Positions 6,966 through 13,462 of a stretch of 17,205 bases of DNA are shown in pieces. The stretch is from an uncultured Clostridia bacterium (GTDB lineage: Bacteria; Bacillota; Clostridia; Christensenellales; Borkfalkiaceae): assembly GCA_904502225.1 (NCBI GenBank), contig CAJGDO010000026.1, positions 1 through 17,205 on the forward strand, read 5' to 3'. A model generated the notes under the pieces. That model made no database searches. It saw only the letters and a list, made by a program, of their open reading frames with translations, and was not told the origin of the DNA. Numbering within the stretch: the stretch's first letter is position 1; every line of letters starts with the position of its first letter. A program made the translations under genes and the position numbers.

Positions 6966-7100
6966 CTATTCTTCTGGCTCAAAATGGTCCTTACCTACGC
7001 CACATAATGGGCAAGCAAAATCTTCTGGCAATTCACTAAAAGCAACACCTTCAACTTGCTCGTCATACTTATATCCACATATTTGACAAACGTATTTCAT
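6966..7100 (-). CDS. Rubredoxin (44 residues)
   Basis: A short gene with a complete rubredoxin iron site: MKYVCQICGYKYD (C5, C8), then FACPLCGVGKDHFEPEE (C30, C33), the CxxCG...CPxCG layout that binds a single Fe in a Cys4 centre. It is shorter than typical 52-55-residue rubredoxins, because the loop between the knuckles is reduced. AGGA lies 6 nt before the ATG. It lies 13 nt downstream of the reverse-rubrerythrin gene, which needs reduced rubredoxin or NADH:rubredoxin reductase electrons, so it is the likely electron donor in peroxide reduction. Confidence 0.93.
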   Translation of the reverse strand: MKYVCQICGYKYDEQVEGVAFSELPEDFACPLCGVGKDHFEPEE

Positions 7101-7113
7101 ACATTTTCCTACC

Positions 7114-7656
7114 TTATTTAAAGTATCTCTTTAACAAGCCTTCGAATGCTTTCCCGTGGCGTGCTTCGTCTCTTGCCATTTCGTGCACTGTGTCGTGGAT
7201 AGCGTCAAGGTTAAGTTCTTTTGCTCTTTTTGCAAGTTCAAACTTACCAGCAGTTGCACCGTTTTCTGCTTCTACTCTCATTTCCAAGTTCTTCTTTGTA
7301 GAATCGGTGACAACTTCACCTAAAAGTTCTGCAAATTTAGCAGCGTGTTCTGCTTCTTCATAAGCAGCCTTTTCCCAATAAAGTCCAATTTCTGGGTAGC
7401 CTTCTCTATGTGCAACTCTTGCCATTGCTAAATACATTCCAACTTCGGTGCATTCGCCTTGGAAGTTCATTCTAAGGCCTTCGATAATTTCTTGGTCAAC
7501 GCCCTTTGCAACGCCTACAACGTGTTCTGCAGCCCAAGCCATACCTTCTTTTTGTTCGTTGAACTTGGTTGCTGGTGCATTACAAGTTGGGCATTTTACT
7601 GGTGGGGTTTCCCCTTCGTGTACGTATCCACAGATTGTGCAAACAAATTTTTTCAT
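7114..7656 (-). CDS. Reverse rubrerythrin (peroxide reductase)
   Basis: 180 residues with the domain order reversed from classic rubrerythrin. The rubredoxin-like Fe-Cys4 site comes first (C6, C9, C22, C25 in MKKFVCTICGY...VKCPTCNAP). A ferritin-like di-iron four-helix domain follows (about 40-178), with Glu/His ligand motifs GECTEVG, YEEAEH and RDEARHG. Reverse rubrerythrins in clostridia reduce H2O2 (and O2) to water using electrons passed through rubredoxin. The gene follows perR by 40 nt and is followed by a rubredoxin gene 13 nt on. AAAGGAG precedes the ATG. Codon choice looks like that of a well-expressed gene. The protein is cytoplasmic, with no signal or membrane segment. Confidence 0.94.
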   Translation of the reverse strand: MKKFVCTICGYVHEGETPPVKCPTCNAPATKFNEQKEGMAWAAEHVVGVAKGVDQEIIEGLRMNFQGECTEVGMYLAMARVAHREGYPEIGLYWEKAAYEEAEHAAKFAELLGEVVTDSTKKNLEMRVEAENGATAGKFELAKRAKELNLDAIHDTVHEMARDEARHGKAFEGLLKRYFK

Positions 7657-7696
7657 AATTTTTTTCTCCTTTTATTTCAAATAAATTTTTTTAATA

Positions 7697-8059
7697 TTAT
7701 TCACATTCTAAACAAGAACCGTAATAAACGCATTTTTCTCCACTAACCGTTATCCCAAGTTCACCTAACTCATCTGGCACCGGTGCTGGCTTAAACAGGT
7801 CGATAATCTTACCACACTTTGAACATATAAAGTGACTGTGCCTTGACATATCACCATCGTAATGCAATCTCTTGTCCTCTGTTTCAAGCGTCATTATCTC
7901 TTTCTCTTCGGCAAGCAGTTTAAGATTGCGATACACTGTTCCAAGGCTTATGGTAGGGTTTTTCTCTCTTGCTGAAAAGTAAATCATTTCGGCAGTAGGA
8001 TGGTCACACCTTCCTTTTATTATCTCCCTAACAAGTTCCCTTTGCTTTGAATTACGCAT
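7697..8059 (-). CDS. perR: PerR-type Fur-family peroxide regulator
   Basis: 120 residues, winged helix then dimerisation domain. The regulatory metal ligands of Bacillus PerR (H37, D85, H91, H93, D104) align as H20, D68, H74, H76 and D87 with identical spacing. The structural Zn-Cys4 is C79/C82 plus C115/C118 (SCLECE). All five sensing ligands are present, which favours PerR over Fur or Zur. Fe-bound PerR represses until H2O2 oxidises the His ligands. The start is the ATG at 8059, with AAGGAG 7 nt upstream; a TTG just before it is unlikely. The N-terminal arm is short compared with the roughly 145-residue Bacillus protein. First gene of its operon; the operator on its own promoter implies autoregulation. 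Confidence 0.92.
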   Translation of the reverse strand: MRNSKQRELVREIIKGRCDHPTAEMIYFSAREKNPTISLGTVYRNLKLLAEEKEIMTLETEDKRLHYDGDMSRHSHFICSKCGKIIDLFKPAPVPDELGELGITVSGEKCVYYGSCLECE

Positions 8060-8072
8060 CAATTAACTCCTT

Positions 8073-8098
8073 AATAGTAATGATTACTATTATTATAA
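8073..8098 (-). promoter_or_regulatory. PerR operator (palindrome plus overlapping Per-box match)
   Basis: A perfect 9-1-9 inverted repeat at 8073-8091 (minus strand AATAGTAATCATTACTATT) spans the predicted start point. An overlapping 15-mer at 8084-8098 (minus strand TTATAATAATAGTAA) matches the Bacillus Per box TTATAATNATTATAA at 12 of 14 defined bases and covers the -10 hexamer. Binding at either would block the promoter. Confidence 0.7.
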
Positions 8099-8120
8099 TC
8101 AACCATAAAGGGTTTGTCAA
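8092..8120 (-). promoter_or_regulatory. Promoter of the PerR operon
   Basis: Minus strand: perfect TTGACA at 8115-8120, a 17-nt spacer, and perfect TATAAT at 8092-8097. Start near 8085, with a leader of about 26 nt that includes AAGGAG. Such an ideal promoter fits a gene set held down by a repressor. Confidence 0.88.
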
Positions 8121-8169
8121 GAGTTTTTTAAAAGTTTTTTTATTTTTTTAAATATTTTTTGGCAATTCA

Positions 8170-8188
8170 ATTTTGCAATATTTTGATA
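8170..8188 (+). repeat. 19-bp direct repeat, copy downstream of nadE
   Basis: ATTTTGCAATATTTTGATA, identical to 10156-10174. The copies flank nadE, and their outer bases differ on both sides. This copy is 20 bases past the nadE stop and about 50 bases upstream of the perR -35 box. Confidence 0.75.
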
Positions 8189-8208
8189 TATATTTGTATA
8201 TATAATGT

Positions 8209-10092
8209 TTATATTTGTTCTAACTGTTTAAGCCACAAGTCACAATTTGCGTCAGATGGCATCTTAAATTCACCACGAGGTGAAAGTGCAACCGTGCCGA
8301 CTTTTACCCCGTCTGGCAAGCAAGAACGCTTGAATTGTTGGTTAAAAAAGCGTCTTGTAAAGATTTTTAGCCATTTTAATATAGTTTGTTCGCTAAAATC
8401 GCCCTTAAAGGTTTTGCAAGCAATATAATATAACTTTTTAGGTTCAAAACCCTTTCTTAACATATTATATAAAAAGAAGTCGTGTAAAATATATGGCCCA
8501 ACGATATCTTCGGTCTTTTGGGCGATATTGTCGTTTTCGGCTGGTAAAAGTTCTGGGCTTACAGGCGTGTCTAAAATATCGGTTAGCACTGCTTTAAGTT
8601 TGCCCCTGCTATTTTTTGCACAATTTTCAACGATATGGCGAACCAAAGTTTTTGGCACTGAACAGTTTACTGCATACATTGACATATGGTCGCCGTTATA
8701 AGTTGCCCAACCGAGTGCTAGTTCAGATAAGTCGCCCGTGCCAACAACCAAGCCGTTATTCATATTTGCAACGTCCATTAACACTTGGGTGCGTTCTCTT
8801 GCCTGTGCGTTTTCAAACGTAGTGTCAAACACGCCGTCTTGGTGCTTAATGTCTTTTAAGTGCCTTTCGGTCGCCTTTGATATGTCAATTTTTTTCAAAG
8901 TCACGCCAAGTGCTTTTGCAAGTTTTATGGTGTTTTGATAAGTCCTTGAAGTTGTGCCAAAACAAGGCATTGTTATTGCTATTATATCTTTTAGTGGGCG
9001 TTTTAATTCTTTAATCGCCTTAACGGCAACCAAAATTGCAAGCGTTGAGTCTAAACCGCCTGATAAACCGATAACCGCACTGCTTGATTTTGTATGCTCT
9101 AATCTCTTTTTTAAGCCTTGTGCTTGCAAAAGAAGGATTTTTTCTGCACGCTTTTCTAAATCTGCACTCTTTGGTGCAAAAGGCGTTTTTTCATAGCATC
9201 TTGTTATATCTTGCTCTTTTTCATCAAAATTAAACTCTACCGTTTGATAACCGTTAGCGATTGGCAAGTCCTTAAATAAGTTTAGCCTTTCGTTAGACAA
9301 GAAATCCACGTCAATTTCAGACATTATCATATCTTGGTTAAAGATTTTATCATCCTTTATAATAACGCCTTTTTCAGCAATTATTTTTTGTCCACCATAA
9401 ACGCAATCGGTGGTCGATTCGCCATAACCAGCATTACAAAGGGTATAACCACAAACGAGTTTTTCTGAAAGTGCCTTAACCGTTTCAAGCCTGAATTCTT
9501 CTGCCCCAACAGTTTCGCAAAAAGCACTTAAATTGACCGTTATTAACGCCCCTGCAACAGCGTGCGAAGTGCTTGGACTAAACGGACTTAACATTTCCTC
9601 GCCAACTTCACAAGCCACGCTAAAAAGTGAATTATCGGCTTTTTTAAATATTATTTTATTACCGAACGGAACAGAATATCCTAAAATTGAGATTTCGCTG
9701 TTTTCACTTGGGCATTTTGCAAAAGAATAGCCTTCAAACGAATAGGCTTGCGGAACAACGCCCAAAATTTTGCCACCACAAATCGCAACGGCAGTGTTAT
9801 ATATTCTATTATTGTGTTTAATAGGTGCACCCACAAAAATTAATGCATCAACCTTTTCACTTTTTTTGCAAATTTGTGCTAAACCGTTTATTACGCCATC
9901 TAATAGCACCCCACTATTAAACAAATTAAAGCAAGTGCTTGCAGTTAAAGATAGTTGTGGGAAAACGATAAGTTCTGCACCTGCAATTTGTGCCTTTTCT
10001 ATCGACGTTATAATTGCGTTTGTGTTAAATTCAACGTCGGCAACCTTAATCTTTGGCGTGCATAGTGCAGTTTTAACATACCCAAATTTCAT
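8209..10092 (-). CDS. nadE: NAD+ synthetase, two-domain type, with degenerate glutaminase domain
   Basis: 627 residues. The C-terminal half (about 310-627) is a complete NAD synthetase: SGGLDST ATP-pyrophosphatase loop at 344-350, then GTGDLSELALGW, NGDHMSMYAVN, and near the end QQFKRSCLPDGVKVG and SPRGEFKMPSDA. It makes NAD+ from deamido-NAD+, ATP and ammonia. The N-terminal half (about 1-290) is nitrilase-like and normally supplies ammonia from glutamine with a Glu-Lys-Cys triad. Here the three positions read Q46 (VFPQLSLT, usually VFPEL), Q115 (VVPQAY, usually PK.Y) and G164 (CEVGEEM, usually E-C-E-D). The hydrolase thus looks dead though its fold seems kept, and the protein should use free ammonia. 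The frame opens 30 nt earlier, but AAGGAG precedes the ATG at 10092. No terminator separates it from perR. Confidence 0.93.
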   Translation of the reverse strand: MKFGYVKTALCTPKIKVADVEFNTNAIITSIEKAQIAGAELIVFPQLSLTASTCFNLFNSGVLLDGVINGLAQICKKSEKVDALIFVGAPIKHNNRIYNTAVAICGGKILGVVPQAYSFEGYSFAKCPSENSEISILGYSVPFGNKIIFKKADNSLFSVACEVGEEMLSPFSPSTSHAVAGALITVNLSAFCETVGAEEFRLETVKALSEKLVCGYTLCNAGYGESTTDCVYGGQKIIAEKGVIIKDDKIFNQDMIMSEIDVDFLSNERLNLFKDLPIANGYQTVEFNFDEKEQDITRCYEKTPFAPKSADLEKRAEKILLLQAQGLKKRLEHTKSSSAVIGLSGGLDSTLAILVAVKAIKELKRPLKDIIAITMPCFGTTSRTYQNTIKLAKALGVTLKKIDISKATERHLKDIKHQDGVFDTTFENAQARERTQVLMDVANMNNGLVVGTGDLSELALGWATYNGDHMSMYAVNCSVPKTLVRHIVENCAKNSRGKLKAVLTDILDTPVSPELLPAENDNIAQKTEDIVGPYILHDFFLYNMLRKGFEPKKLYYIACKTFKGDFSEQTILKWLKIFTRRFFNQQFKRSCLPDGVKVGTVALSPRGEFKMPSDANCDLWLKQLEQI

Positions 10093-10135
10093 AATTTTCT
10101 CCTTTTTTAATAAAAAACACATTTTTCACAAGTCT

Positions 10136-10164
10136 ATTTTATAACAATTTTTAAGATTTTGCAA
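10136..10164 (-). promoter_or_regulatory. Probable nadE promoter
   Basis: Minus strand: TTGCAA at 10159-10164, a 17-nt spacer, and TAAAAT at 10136-10141. Start near 10129, leader about 37 nt. The -35 box falls within the 19-bp repeat at 10156-10174. Confidence 0.55.
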
Positions 10165-10174
10165 TATTTTGATA
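10156..10174 (+). repeat. 19-bp direct repeat, copy upstream of nadE
   Basis: Exact copy of 8170-8188. It overlaps the probable nadE -35 box and lies just past the terminator of the preceding operon. Confidence 0.75.
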
Positions 10175-10177
10175 AAT

Positions 10178-10221
10178 AAAAAAACGGCAAAAATGCATTT
10201 TTTTGCAAAATTGCCGTTTTT
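10178..10221 (-). terminator. Terminator of the gal/MFS operon
   Basis: Arms 10181-10190 (AAAACGGCAA) and 10211-10220, with an inner TGCA/TGCA pairing. On the minus strand it ends in a T-run (A-run at 10178-10184). It begins 18 nt after the stop of the transporter gene. Confidence 0.85.
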
Positions 10222-10238
10222 AGCGTTTTTAATTTTGT

Positions 10239-11528
10239 TTATTTTTTAATTTTTGTCTTTTCTCTAATGGTGTAAATTATGCAAAGAACAAACATTAACG
10301 AGCAAACGCTTAATAGAATATAGAAAACTGCGTTCCAACCCAAACTTTCGCTAACGCTTCCAAGTGCATAGGTTGTTATTGCACTTCCTAAATAACAAAA
10401 CCCGTCTATTAGCCCCGCAACAAGCCCCGCATTGATATTTTTTGGCGAACTTATTGGGAAAAGTGCTGTTAAAACGTTGTTCACGCCCGACATACACATT
10501 GAAACAAGCATAAAGCAAATAAGCGTTATTATCCATAGTGGCAAGTCAACCAAGAAAACAACTGCCATAATTAGAATGGCACTGACGCCATAAAGCGTTC
10601 CACAAGTTAAGACTATACCCTTTAAGCGATTGAAAATTAAGATAGCAATAGTTGCACCGAACACGGACACCAAAGGTAAAAATAAGGTCAAAAATGTTGA
10701 AAGTGATTGACCAAGCGAATATTTTTGTTCCAATATTCTTGGCATCCAAGTGGTTATGCCGTCCTTGATAAAGTTGTTTGCAATCGCAAAAACTGCAAGT
10801 AAGCAAAATAAATATACAAAGGACTTTACGTTTAACGTGTTTTGGTCTTGTTTGTTTTGCAAGGCTTGTTCGCTTAAACTTTCTTCAGCCATTTGTTCTT
10901 GTTGGTTTTGCTTTAAGCATTTTTCTTTTATATTTTCTAAAAAGAACACCCAAGCAAGAGCGACAACAACCAGCAAAACTGATGCGACAATAAACACTGC
11001 CCTAAAAGTAATTCCTAACGCCGAAAATAGCGAACTTATCGCATAGGTTGAAAAAGTGCCTAGCGTGACGGGAAAACTCATAACCAAAACTGCAACTTTT
11101 AACAATCTTTTTGGCAAGGCGTGGTTTAATGTTTTTATAATAGACGACCATAGAATTGATTGCATAAAGCCGTTTATTAGCCAAAAAACACAAATTAAAT
11201 AAAAACTGTTTTTTGGGGTCAACGCAACAAACAAGTTCATTAACGCCGAACCACATAAGCCAATAAAAATAGAAAATCTTGTGTTATATTTTTTGCAAAG
11301 CAAACCATTTATGACTTGGCCTACCCCGTAAGTTGCAAATAAACACGTTCCCACAAGCCCTGCTTTTGCATTGCCGATTGGAAGGTCGTTTATCGTATAG
11401 TATTTACACACCATTGATATGTTTGCACTATACGAAAGCCTGCCAATATACGCAACAAAATACGCCAAGGCACATAAAATTATAAGCAAAACTGCGTTTT
11501 TGTTTGCTTTTGATTTTTGAACACTCAT
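10239..11528 (-). CDS. MFS transporter, organophosphate:phosphate antiporter (OPA)-like
   Basis: 429 residues with about 12 hydrophobic helices in two halves, split by a polar Gln/Glu/Lys-rich loop (about 205-235). Helix 1 reads AYFVAYIGRLSYSANI, matching the position of the substrate Arg in GlpT (YLVRKNF). The loop after helix 2 is NGLLCKKYNTR. The later OPA-type segment PISSPKNINAGLVAGLIDGFCYLG supports the family. At the second phosphate-binding Arg of GlpT (LLRYGILDW) this protein has IKDGITTW, a Lys instead. It is predicted to carry a sugar or sugar phosphate across the cytoplasmic membrane. It is last in the gal operon, 37 nt after galE, which suggests a hexose-derived substrate. No good ribosome site precedes the ATG. 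The exact substrate cannot be told from sequence. Confidence 0.82.
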   Translation of the reverse strand: MSVQKSKANKNAVLLIILCALAYFVAYIGRLSYSANISMVCKYYTINDLPIGNAKAGLVGTCLFATYGVGQVINGLLCKKYNTRFSIFIGLCGSALMNLFVALTPKNSFYLICVFWLINGFMQSILWSSIIKTLNHALPKRLLKVAVLVMSFPVTLGTFSTYAISSLFSALGITFRAVFIVASVLLVVVALAWVFFLENIKEKCLKQNQQEQMAEESLSEQALQNKQDQNTLNVKSFVYLFCLLAVFAIANNFIKDGITTWMPRILEQKYSLGQSLSTFLTLFLPLVSVFGATIAILIFNRLKGIVLTCGTLYGVSAILIMAVVFLVDLPLWIITLICFMLVSMCMSGVNNVLTALFPISSPKNINAGLVAGLIDGFCYLGSAITTYALGSVSESLGWNAVFYILLSVCSLMFVLCIIYTIREKTKIKK

Positions 11529-11565
11529 AATTTCAAAATGTTTTATATGTTTAACAAGTTATCGA

Positions 11566-12579
11566 CTAATCACCATATCCGTTTGGATTTTTGGTTTGCC
11601 AATTCATTGCGTCACGGCACATATCGTCAAGTGTTTTTTCAGCCTTAAAGCCCAAAACTTCATACGCTTTGGTTGGGTCTGCATAACACTCGTCAATATC
11701 GCCTGGTCTTCTTGGCATAATTTTATAAGGGATTGGCTTTCCACAAACCTTTTCAAACGCCTTAACCATATCTAAAACGCTGTATCCTGTGCCCGTGCCT
11801 AAATTCACGATAACAAGGCCTGGGTTTTCTGCAAGTTTATTAACGGCTAAAACGTGGCCTCTTGCAAGGTCAACAACGTGGATAAAGTCTCTAACACCCG
11901 TGCCGTCGTGAGTGTTATAGTCGTTTCCGAACACGCCAAGATATTCTCTCTTGCCAACTGCAACTTGGGTAATATATGGGCAAAGGTTGTTTGGAATGCC
12001 TTTAGGGTCTTCACCAATCATACCCGATTCGTGTGCACCAACAGGGTTGAAATATCTTAAAATTGCAATGTTGAACGAATTGTCTGATGCATATAAGTCT
12101 TTCAACATATATTCAATAAATAATTTAGTGCTACCGTATGGGTTAGAAGTTGAAAGTGGGAAATCTTCTTTGATAGGCACGCTCTTTGGCTTACCATATA
12201 CTGTTGCTGAAGATGAGAATACCAAGTTCTTAACACCGTGGTCACGCATAGCAAACGCTAAAACTAAAAGACCTTCGATATTGTTTTCATAATATTCTAA
12301 TGGTTTTGCAACCGATTCGCCAACGGCTTTTAAGCCTGCGAAATTGATAACAGAATCAATTTTGTTTTCGGTAAAGATTTTATCAAGGATTTTTCTATCT
12401 CTTATATCCCCTTCGTAAAACTTAACCTTTTTACCTGTAATTTTTTCAACTCTTGCAACGGCTTCATACTTGCTGTTCATAAAGTTATCAATACAAACAA
12501 CAGAGTGCCCTGCGTTTAAGAGTTCAACGGTTGTGTGTGAGCCGATATAACCAGCACCACCTGTCACTAATACGTTCAT
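11566..12579 (-). CDS. galE: UDP-glucose 4-epimerase
   Basis: 337 residues, the usual GalE length. Short-chain dehydrogenase fold: NAD-binding GGAGYIGSH (G7, G10, G13), FEGD-like YEGDIRD, SSSATVYG with the active Ser/Thr at 124-126, and Y148-GST-K152 as the catalytic Tyr-x3-Lys. C-terminal elements DYNTHDGTGVRDFIHV and RRPGDIDECYAD are typical. It interconverts UDP-glucose and UDP-galactose in the cytoplasm, the step after GalT in the Leloir pathway. AAGGTGG precedes the ATG by 7 nt, and the upstream esterase gene ends 15 nt before. No galK is present in the window. Confidence 0.97.
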   Translation of the reverse strand: MNVLVTGGAGYIGSHTTVELLNAGHSVVCIDNFMNSKYEAVARVEKITGKKVKFYEGDIRDRKILDKIFTENKIDSVINFAGLKAVGESVAKPLEYYENNIEGLLVLAFAMRDHGVKNLVFSSSATVYGKPKSVPIKEDFPLSTSNPYGSTKLFIEYMLKDLYASDNSFNIAILRYFNPVGAHESGMIGEDPKGIPNNLCPYITQVAVGKREYLGVFGNDYNTHDGTGVRDFIHVVDLARGHVLAVNKLAENPGLVIVNLGTGTGYSVLDMVKAFEKVCGKPIPYKIMPRRPGDIDECYADPTKAYEVLGFKAEKTLDDMCRDAMNWQTKNPNGYGD

Positions 12580-12594
12580 TTTTATACCACCTTT

Positions 12595-13434
12595 TTATTG
12601 TTTTTCTTTTATCATTTGGTCAAAAGCATTAAAGTATCTTTCGCCTAAAACTTCAAGCGACCTTTTGCAGAAATGGTATGGGTCTTTGTACCCCAAAGCC
12701 TTGTTGCTCTTTAAATCGGAAGTGTCGATATATTTAGTCAACTTGTTTTCTTCCATTTTCTTTTTCAAAACGTCAATAACTGCCTCGGTCGTTATTCTAT
12801 ACTCTTCAATCGTGTCGTTAGTAAAGCCACCGCAAATAAACGGAACGTTTTGCCCGTAAATTTCCCTTATTGAATTAAAGAATTCCGTAAACTTTTCATC
12901 GTAAAAATCACGTGAACCTTCATAAGACAAATTCCTGTTTTCATAGCCATCGTGTTCGCCTTGGTGCCACAAATACGCCACGATTTTGTTGTTTTTGTTA
13001 AGTTTAAGGGCACTGTCCACCATATCTCTCATACGCAAATATAGTTTATCTTCTTGCCCCCAATGCTTTCCAACAAAGCCCGTGCCACCAACAGGGGTAA
13101 ACACTATCAACGCTTTTCTGCCGTCTTTAAGGTATTTATCTGCATACATTTTAGCAAAAGTCAATGAAAAGTTGCCTATTGTTTGGTCTAATCTTTGGTC
13201 ATAACGCTCTTTTGCAACTTCGATATATCCGTCTTCTTGGGCGTTTATATCAATATACACTGTATCTTCGGTAGGGCGTTTATGGCATGTCACAAAATCG
13301 TTTTTAAGCATCAACACGTCTTCACGCTCTTTCCAAGGGTTATCCGTGCCACCTAAACCGTTCCCAAAAGCGTTTGATTGGCCTGCAACAACTATTATAT
13401 CATATTCGGTGTTGTCGTAATTTAAGATTTTCAT
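12595..13434 (-). CDS. Cytoplasmic SGNH / sialate O-acetylesterase-like hydrolase
   Basis: 279 residues matching the SASA (sialate O-acetylesterase-like) SGNH family. The nucleophile is S20 in VVAGQSNAFGNG, a central block LWHQGEHDG lies at 155-163, and the catalytic Asp/His are D251 and H254 in KDPYHF. Such enzymes remove O-acetyl groups from sugars (sialic acids, acetylated xylan or galactan). There is no signal peptide, so it should act inside the cell on imported acetylated sugars. It sits between galT and galE, 28 and 15 nt away, which fits a role in preparing a galactose-containing substrate. AAGGAG precedes the ATG by 8 nt. The natural ester is not known. Confidence 0.85.
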   Translation of the reverse strand: MKILNYDNTEYDIIVVAGQSNAFGNGLGGTDNPWKEREDVLMLKNDFVTCHKRPTEDTVYIDINAQEDGYIEVAKERYDQRLDQTIGNFSLTFAKMYADKYLKDGRKALIVFTPVGGTGFVGKHWGQEDKLYLRMRDMVDSALKLNKNNKIVAYLWHQGEHDGYENRNLSYEGSRDFYDEKFTEFFNSIREIYGQNVPFICGGFTNDTIEEYRITTEAVIDVLKKKMEENKLTKYIDTSDLKSNKALGYKDPYHFCKRSLEVLGERYFNAFDQMIKEKQ

Positions 13435-13462
13435 AACAAAAACTCCTTATTTTGATTATAGA

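Noticed and set aside
7448..7746. Open frames on the plus strand opposite the reverse rubrerythrin gene
   Set aside because: They are antisense shadows of a gene with clear motifs and have no ribosome site or family features of their own. The same holds for the other plus-strand frames across 8159-16073.
8121..8208. Terminator for nadE
   Set aside because: Only weak AT-rich pairing is seen, and the T-runs are on the plus strand rather than the minus strand; read-through into perR is possible.
10351..10806. Extra minus-strand frames inside the transporter gene
   Set aside because: They are alternative frames of a continuous 429-residue membrane protein; no frameshift is indicated.
13455..13460. 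TATAAT on the minus strand in the galT-esterase gap, a possible internal promoter
   Set aside because: No -35 box at 16-18 nt and no TGn extension; the gap is short and the genes look co-transcribed.
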